DNA of 10,994 nucleotides from Thioalkalivibrio sp. (GTDB taxonomy: Bacteria; Pseudomonadota; Gammaproteobacteria; Ectothiorhodospirales; Ectothiorhodospiraceae), in NCBI GenBank assembly GCA_003555285.1, contig PWGH01000247.1, positions 1 through 10,994 on the forward strand. The letters are read 5' to 3'. Shown here in pieces: positions 8,252 through 10,994 of the stretch. The notes under the pieces are model-generated. The model was not told the origin of the DNA and did not search any database. It was given only the letters and a program-made list of their open reading frames with translations. A program made the position numbers and the translations under genes. Each line of letters begins with the position of its first letter. Positions within the stretch are counted from its first letter, which is position 1.

Positions 8252-8569
8252 TCAGACCGGCATGCTCATGATGTCCTGATACGCCGAGAGCAGGCGATTG
8301 CGCACCTGGTTCACCGCCTCGAAGGAAACGCTGGCCTTCTGCATGCCGACCATCACTTCGGCCAGGCTCACATTCGGATCGCCCTGCTCGAAGGCCGTGG
8401 ACAGCGTACGCGAGACCTGCTGGGTCGCGTTCACCTGATCCAGGCTCTGCTTGAGCAGCTGCGCGAAGTCCGCCGACCCCGCCCCCGGCGCCGCCCGCTC
8501 GGTGACGCCTGCGTCCTGGGCCAACGCCCGCATCTGCGCCAGCACCTGACTGATCTGCATATCACTCAT
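8252..8569 (-). CDS. fliE: Flagellar hook-basal body complex protein FliE
   Basis: Small exported protein that joins the MS ring to the proximal rod and is the first substrate of the export gate. The 105-residue product has the family length. Its conserved C-terminal half contains NVSLAEVMVGMQKASVSFEA, then VRNRLLSAYQDIMSMPV, very close to the FliE signature end. There is no cleavable signal peptide, as expected for type III export. The start is supported by the best Shine-Dalgarno sequence in the window, GGAGG at 8578-8582, eight bases upstream. It is the first gene after fleR (66-base gap), and no clear promoter lies in that gap. Confidence 0.97.
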   Translation of the reverse strand: MSDMQISQVLAQMRALAQDAGVTERAAPGAGSADFAQLLKQSLDQVNATQQVSRTLSTAFEQGDPNVSLAEVMVGMQKASVSFEAVNQVRNRLLSAYQDIMSMPV

Positions 8570-8577
8570 CGTTCATT

Positions 8578-8582
8578 CCTCC
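8578..8582 (-). promoter_or_regulatory. Strong ribosome-binding site of fliE
   Basis: A perfect GGAGG sits eight bases before the fliE ATG. It fixes the fliE start, and the gene leads the structural block. Confidence 0.8.
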
Positions 8583-8635
8583 GCTCGTGCTCTGTACCCG
8601 GTCAACGTCGGTTGCGTCGGTTTGCGGTGCGGCGA

Positions 8636-10396
8636 TCATGGAATCACCACGCCGGCATCACGCAGACGCGCGAGTTTGTAGCGCAGGGTGCGCGGGCTGA
8701 TCCCCAACCGCTCGGCGACATCTTTGCGCCGACCATCGGCGGCGCGCAGCGCCGCCAGGATCACCTGCGCCTCGCGCGAACGCAGGTCGTCGCCCAGTAC
8801 CCCCTGAGGGCTCGGGGAAGCCCCATTGCCGTGCCCGTTCGGCGCGGCCGCCCCGACCGGCGCCCCAGCCCCGTTCCTACCCCCGAACCCGTTCAGGGGC
8901 CCAGCCCCGTTCGTACCCTCGGCGCCGTTCAGGGGCCCGAATCCATGCATGGCCCCGGCCCCGGTCGGCGCTCCCGACCCGTTCATGCCCCCGGCCCCGT
9001 GCAGCGGCCCGAAGCCGTTCAGGGTCTCGACTCGGTCCAGGGAACCCGGCCCACCCGAAATCCCGAAGCCGACCGGGGCGCCACAACCGTCGGTGGTCAC
9101 GGTTTCAAAGCGCAGGCAGGGGACGTCAATTTCCTGACTCCGGCACAGGATCAGTGCGCGCTGGATCACGTTGTCGAGTTCGCGCACGTTGCCCGGCCAG
9201 GGGTGTTCAAGCAGCCGGCCGGACGCCGGGCTGGTCAATACCGGCGTTGCAATACCGCGACCGTGCCGGGCCAGAAAGTGCCGGGCCAGCGGCAGGATGT
9301 CCCCCGGGCGCTCGCGCAGCGGCGGAATCAGCAGCGGAAACACGCTCAAACGGTAGAACAGGTCTTCGCGAAAACGCCCGGCCTGCACCTCCAGGCGCAG
9401 ATCGCGGTTCGACGTCGCGATCACCCGCACATTGAGGCGCAGGGTGCGCTTGCCACCGAGGCGTTCGACCTCGCGCTCCTGCAGCACCCGCAGCAATTTC
9501 GCCTGCAGGCCCAGATCCATCTCCGAGATCTCGTCGAGCAACAGCGTGCCGTTCTGGGCCTGCTCGAACTTGCCCGCGCGCGACTCGTAGGCACCGGTGA
9601 ACGCGCCGCGCTCGTACCCGAACAGCATCGCCTCCAGCATGTTTTCCGGGATCGCGGCGCAGTTCACCGCGACGAACGGGGCCGCGGCACGCGCCGGGTG
9701 GCCGTGCAGGTAGCGGGCGAACATCTCCTTGCCGACGCCGGACTCGCCGTTGAGCATCACCGTGACATCGGAGGCCGCAACCCGAGTCGCCAGTTCCAGC
9801 AGCTCGATGCTGCGCGGGTCCTCCAGGATCAACCCGTGGCCGGGTGTCGAACGCGTGCGGGTACCCGCGTCCAGGGCACCCGAATCGTGGATGTCCTGAC
9901 CGCGGCCCGAATCATGGGTATCCCGAGCGCGGCTGTCCCGATCGCGGCTGCCCGAGTCACGGCTGCTCGAATCGGGGCTGTTCGCGTCGCGAGTCCTCGG
10001 GTCGCGGGCGGCCGCAGCGCGAGAACCCAGATCGCCGGTGAACTGGCGGATGCGCTCGGAGATCGCCCGGACCCGAAAGGGCTTGACCAGAAAATCGGTC
10101 GCGCCCTCGCGCATCGCGGCAATCGCCGTTTGCAGGCTGCCGTCCGAGCTGGTGAGCACCACCGGAATCTCCGGCTGCCGCCCGCGCGCCTGGCGCAGGA
10201 ACTCGACCCCGCCCATCGGGCGCGCCTCGCGGCTGGCGAAGACGATCCCGACCGCCTCGCGGCCCAGCCAGTCCAGCGCCTGCTGGCCGTGTTCGGCCTC
10301 CAGCACCCGGCAGCGATCCTGTACCAGGTGTTCGCGGACCCGGGCGCGCAGGCCGGGGTCCTCGTCCACCACCAGTACCGTCGGGGAGTCGATCAT
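8636..10396 (-). CDS. fleR: FleR-type sigma-54 response regulator with atypical receiver
   Basis: Enhancer-binding activator expected to drive sigma-54 promoters of basal-body and hook genes. The start at 10396 is chosen because AGAGGA lies eight bases upstream; the ATG at 10405 has none with proper spacing. The 586 residues comprise a receiver (1-122), a pentad-repeat linker (about 125-187) and an AAA+ domain (about 190-425). P-loop GESGVGKE is at 217-224, GAFTGA at 264-269, Walker B LLLDE at 285-289, and arginines in [10 protein letters not shown] Gly/Asn repeat linker (about 435-535) precedes a Fis-type HTH ([19 protein letters not shown]). In the receiver the acidic pocket (VVDED), Ser83 and Lys105 remain, but the phosphoacceptor Asp is Ser55 ([13 protein letters not shown]). 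No fleS kinase is adjacent. The HTH and gene position make FleR the best name; phosphorylation control is doubtful. Confidence 0.92.
   Translation of the reverse strand: MIDSPTVLVVDEDPGLRARVREHLVQDRCRVLEAEHGQQALDWLGREAVGIVFASREARPMGGVEFLRQARGRQPEIPVVLTSSDGSLQTAIAAMREGATDFLVKPFRVRAISERIRQFTGDLGSRAAAARDPRTRDANSPDSSSRDSGSRDRDSRARDTHDSGRGQDIHDSGALDAGTRTRSTPGHGLILEDPRSIELLELATRVAASDVTVMLNGESGVGKEMFARYLHGHPARAAAPFVAVNCAAIPENMLEAMLFGYERGAFTGAYESRAGKFEQAQNGTLLLDEISEMDLGLQAKLLRVLQEREVERLGGKRTLRLNVRVIATSNRDLRLEVQAGRFREDLFYRLSVFPLLIPPLRERPGDILPLARHFLARHGRGIATPVLTSPASGRLLEHPWPGNVRELDNVIQRALILCRSQEIDVPCLRFETVTTDGCGAPVGFGISGGPGSLDRVETLNGFGPLHGAGGMNGSGAPTGAGAMHGFGPLNGAEGTNGAGPLNGFGGRNGAGAPVGAAAPNGHGNGASPSPQGVLGDDLRSREAQVILAALRAADGRRKDVAERLGISPRTLRYKLARLRDAGVVIP
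8822..9019 (-). repeat. Degenerate 18-bp tandem repeat in fleR linker (11 hexapeptides)
   Basis: Eleven consecutive 18-base units encode hexapeptides of the form N/H-G-x-G-x-x ([66 protein letters not shown]) at FleR residues 460-525. They separate the AAA+ domain from the DNA-binding helix-turn-helix, giving an unusually long, presumably flexible linker. Alternate units resemble each other, suggesting a 36-base higher-order period. Confidence 0.85.
9125..9138. promoter_or_regulatory. Candidate FleQ-type box inside fleR
   Basis: The sequence GTCAATTTCCTGAC is an imperfect palindrome (GTCA...TGAC) resembling the reported FleQ-box form GTCAnTnnnnTGAC. It lies in the fleR coding region, about 560 bases upstream of the fliE start. 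A related copy of its left flank occurs at the end of fleQ. Whether it is bound is unknown, and some coding constraint applies. Confidence 0.3.
9905..10009 (-). repeat. Degenerate 15-bp tandem repeat in fleR receiver-AAA+ linker
   Basis: Seven 15-base units encode the pentads [30 protein letters not shown] and THDSG (FleR residues 130-164); two more decayed units may follow to about 9875. The linker is rich in Arg, Asp and Ser and probably disordered. It replaces the helical linker normally joining the receiver to the ATPase domain. Confidence 0.8.
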
Positions 10397-10404
10397 CAGG
10401 TCCA

Positions 10405-10410
10405 TCCTCT
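10405..10410 (-). promoter_or_regulatory. Ribosome-binding site that decides the fleR start
   Basis: AGAGGA ends eight bases before the ATG at 10396 and overlaps the alternative ATG at 10405. This favours the protein beginning [13 protein letters not shown] over the one beginning MDLMID. Confidence 0.6.
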
Positions 10411-10471
10411 GTCGTCCATCCGATCCGGCCGCGACGCTGGGTTGTCGCAGGGGCCGGGCTACCGGAGACGA

Positions 10472-10487
10472 TGCAGGAATGGTGCCA
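10472..10487 (-). promoter_or_regulatory. Sigma-54 (RpoN) promoter of fleR
   Basis: The minus strand reads TGGCACCATTCCTGCA, which has the invariant GG-N10-GC arrangement and matches the consensus TGGCAC-N5-TTGCA at all but one position. Transcription would begin near 10461, leaving a leader of about 65 bases before the ATG at 10396. The 136-base gap 10406-10541 is otherwise empty of genes and includes an AT-richer stretch at 10490-10530. FleQ is the expected activator by analogy with Pseudomonas fleSR. Confidence 0.88.
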
Positions 10488-10540
10488 GAATGGTTTCTAC
10501 TGCAAAATCAGAGGGAAAGAAAAATGGCCTGGGGCGGGAC

Positions 10541-10550
10541 GTCAATTTTC
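10541..10550. promoter_or_regulatory. Candidate upstream activator half-site near the fleQ stop
   Basis: GTCAATTTTC on the plus strand resembles a FleQ-box half. It sits about 80-90 bases upstream of the predicted fleR transcription start, the usual place for an enhancer. Thirteen bases (GGGACGTCAATTT, 10537-10549) are identical to 9120-9132 inside fleR. Confidence 0.3.
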
Positions 10551-10994
10551 CGCCGCATCGTCGGCGCGCGAGATGCCGAACTTGCGCATCTTTTCGACCA
10601 GCGTGGTCCGCCGCATCCCGAGCAGTTTTGCGGCGTGCGCGACCACGCCGCCGGCCTCGTCCAGCGCGCGCCGGATCAGCCCGACCTCGAGATCGTTCAG
10701 GTAGTCCTTCAGGCCGATGCCGTCTTCGGGCAGCCGCGGTTCCGCGCCCGGGCCGTTCTCGCTCCAGGCACCGGAGCGCCCCGCCGCCGCGCCCGCGCCA
10801 CCGGATCCATCCAGGCCCGCCTCGGCGTCGAGCGACCCGGCGACCAACCCCGTCCGACCGTCCGGTTCCTCCAGCCCCGCGTGGCCCGGCCGGCCGTCCT
10901 GGCTGGCGCGGTCCCCCTGGCCGGACATACCCCCCTGGCCGGACATACCCCCCTGGCCGGATATACCCCCCTGGCCGGACATACCCCCCTGGCC
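10542..10994 (-). CDS. fleQ: FleQ, master flagellar sigma-54 activator (C-terminal part)
   Basis: The last 150 residues of the gene; the remainder lies beyond the right edge and the frame is open at the edge, so the internal ATG at 10982 is not the true start. The C-terminal end is recognisably FleQ: GIGLKDYLNDLEVGLIRRAL, then DEAGGVVAHAAKLLGMRRTT, then LVEKMRKFGISR, a Fis-type helix-turn-helix. FleQ activates sigma-54 flagellar genes and, in Pseudomonas, also responds to c-di-GMP with FleN. The AAA+ and N-terminal domains are not visible here. The segment before the HTH is a Gly-rich linker of at least 85 residues starting with four exact-length hexapeptide repeats. Position just upstream of fleR fits fleQ-fleS-fleR order with fleS missing. 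Confidence 0.9.
   Translation of the reverse strand, partial: GQGGMSGQGGISGQGGMSGQGGMSGQGDRASQDGRPGHAGLEEPDGRTGLVAGSLDAEAGLDGSGGAGAAAGRSGAWSENGPGAEPRLPEDGIGLKDYLNDLEVGLIRRALDEAGGVVAHAAKLLGMRRTTLVEKMRKFGISRADDAAEN
10921..10994 (-). repeat. 18-bp tandem minisatellite in fleQ linker (4 copies, continues off-window)
   Basis: Four consecutive 18-base units, plus-strand CCGGACATACCCCCCTGG, lie at 10921-10938, 10939-10956, 10957-10974 and 10975-10992. Only one base differs (C to T in the third). They encode repeated (M/I)SGQGG hexapeptides. Near identity implies recent expansion, and the array may extend further beyond the window. Confidence 0.93.

Noticed and set aside
8570..8720. A sigma-54 promoter directly upstream of fliE
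   Set aside because: The only GG-N10-GC match (TGGGGATCAGCCCGCG, within the fleR end) lacks the CACG and TTG parts of the consensus and is expected by chance at this GC content.
10510..10541. Rho-independent terminator after fleQ (ATTTTTCTTT tract)
   Set aside because: There is a T-rich run but no stable stem before it; the best pairing is only about three base pairs.
10542..10982. A complete small gene starting at the ATG at 10982
   Set aside because: That ATG is one of the repeated Met codons in the 18-bp array; the frame continues upstream off the window and the end is the C-terminus of FleQ.

Overview
This GC-rich window holds part of a polar-flagellum gene cluster. Every convincing gene lies on the minus strand, so transcription runs from the right edge to the left. 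The order fleQ (C-terminal end only) - fleR - fliE - fliF - fliG - fliH - fliI - fliJ - fliK, then a chemoreceptor gene, matches the FleQ/FleR-controlled clusters of gammaproteobacteria such as Pseudomonas. The GC content and the FleQ/FleR-type regulators suggest a high-GC gammaproteobacterium, possibly Ectothiorhodospiraceae-like. That placement is a guess from style, not a match.

Right part (8636-10994): two sigma-54 activators. The first is the end of fleQ, which runs off the window. The second is a FleR-type activator with its own well-formed -24/-12 promoter (10472-10487). The sensor kinase gene fleS, usually found between them, is absent. The FleR receiver domain has Ser where the phosphorylatable Asp should be. 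Both activators carry in-frame tandem repeats in the linkers between domains.

Middle part (2804-8569): fliE, fliF, fliG, fliH and fliI are packed with short gaps or overlaps, followed by fliJ after a 103-base gap. They encode the rod-MS ring adaptor, MS ring, rotor/switch protein, and the export ATPase with its regulator and stalk. No convincing separate promoter for fliE was found, so this block may be read through from the fleR promoter.

Left part (1-2803): fliK, the hook-length ruler, has a 219-base leader with a sigma-54-like element. A methyl-accepting chemotaxis protein follows, preceded by a good sigma-28 (FliA) promoter and truncated by the window start. fliL-fliR do not follow fliK here.

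Together the window shows the flagellar hierarchy: FleQ (top) to sigma-54-driven fleR, then basal-body and export genes, then late sigma-28-driven chemotaxis. The oddities are the apparently phosphorylation-blind FleR, the missing fleS, and short 15-27 bp minisatellites in FleQ, FleR, FliH and FliK linkers. I saw no RNA genes, CRISPR arrays or mobile elements.
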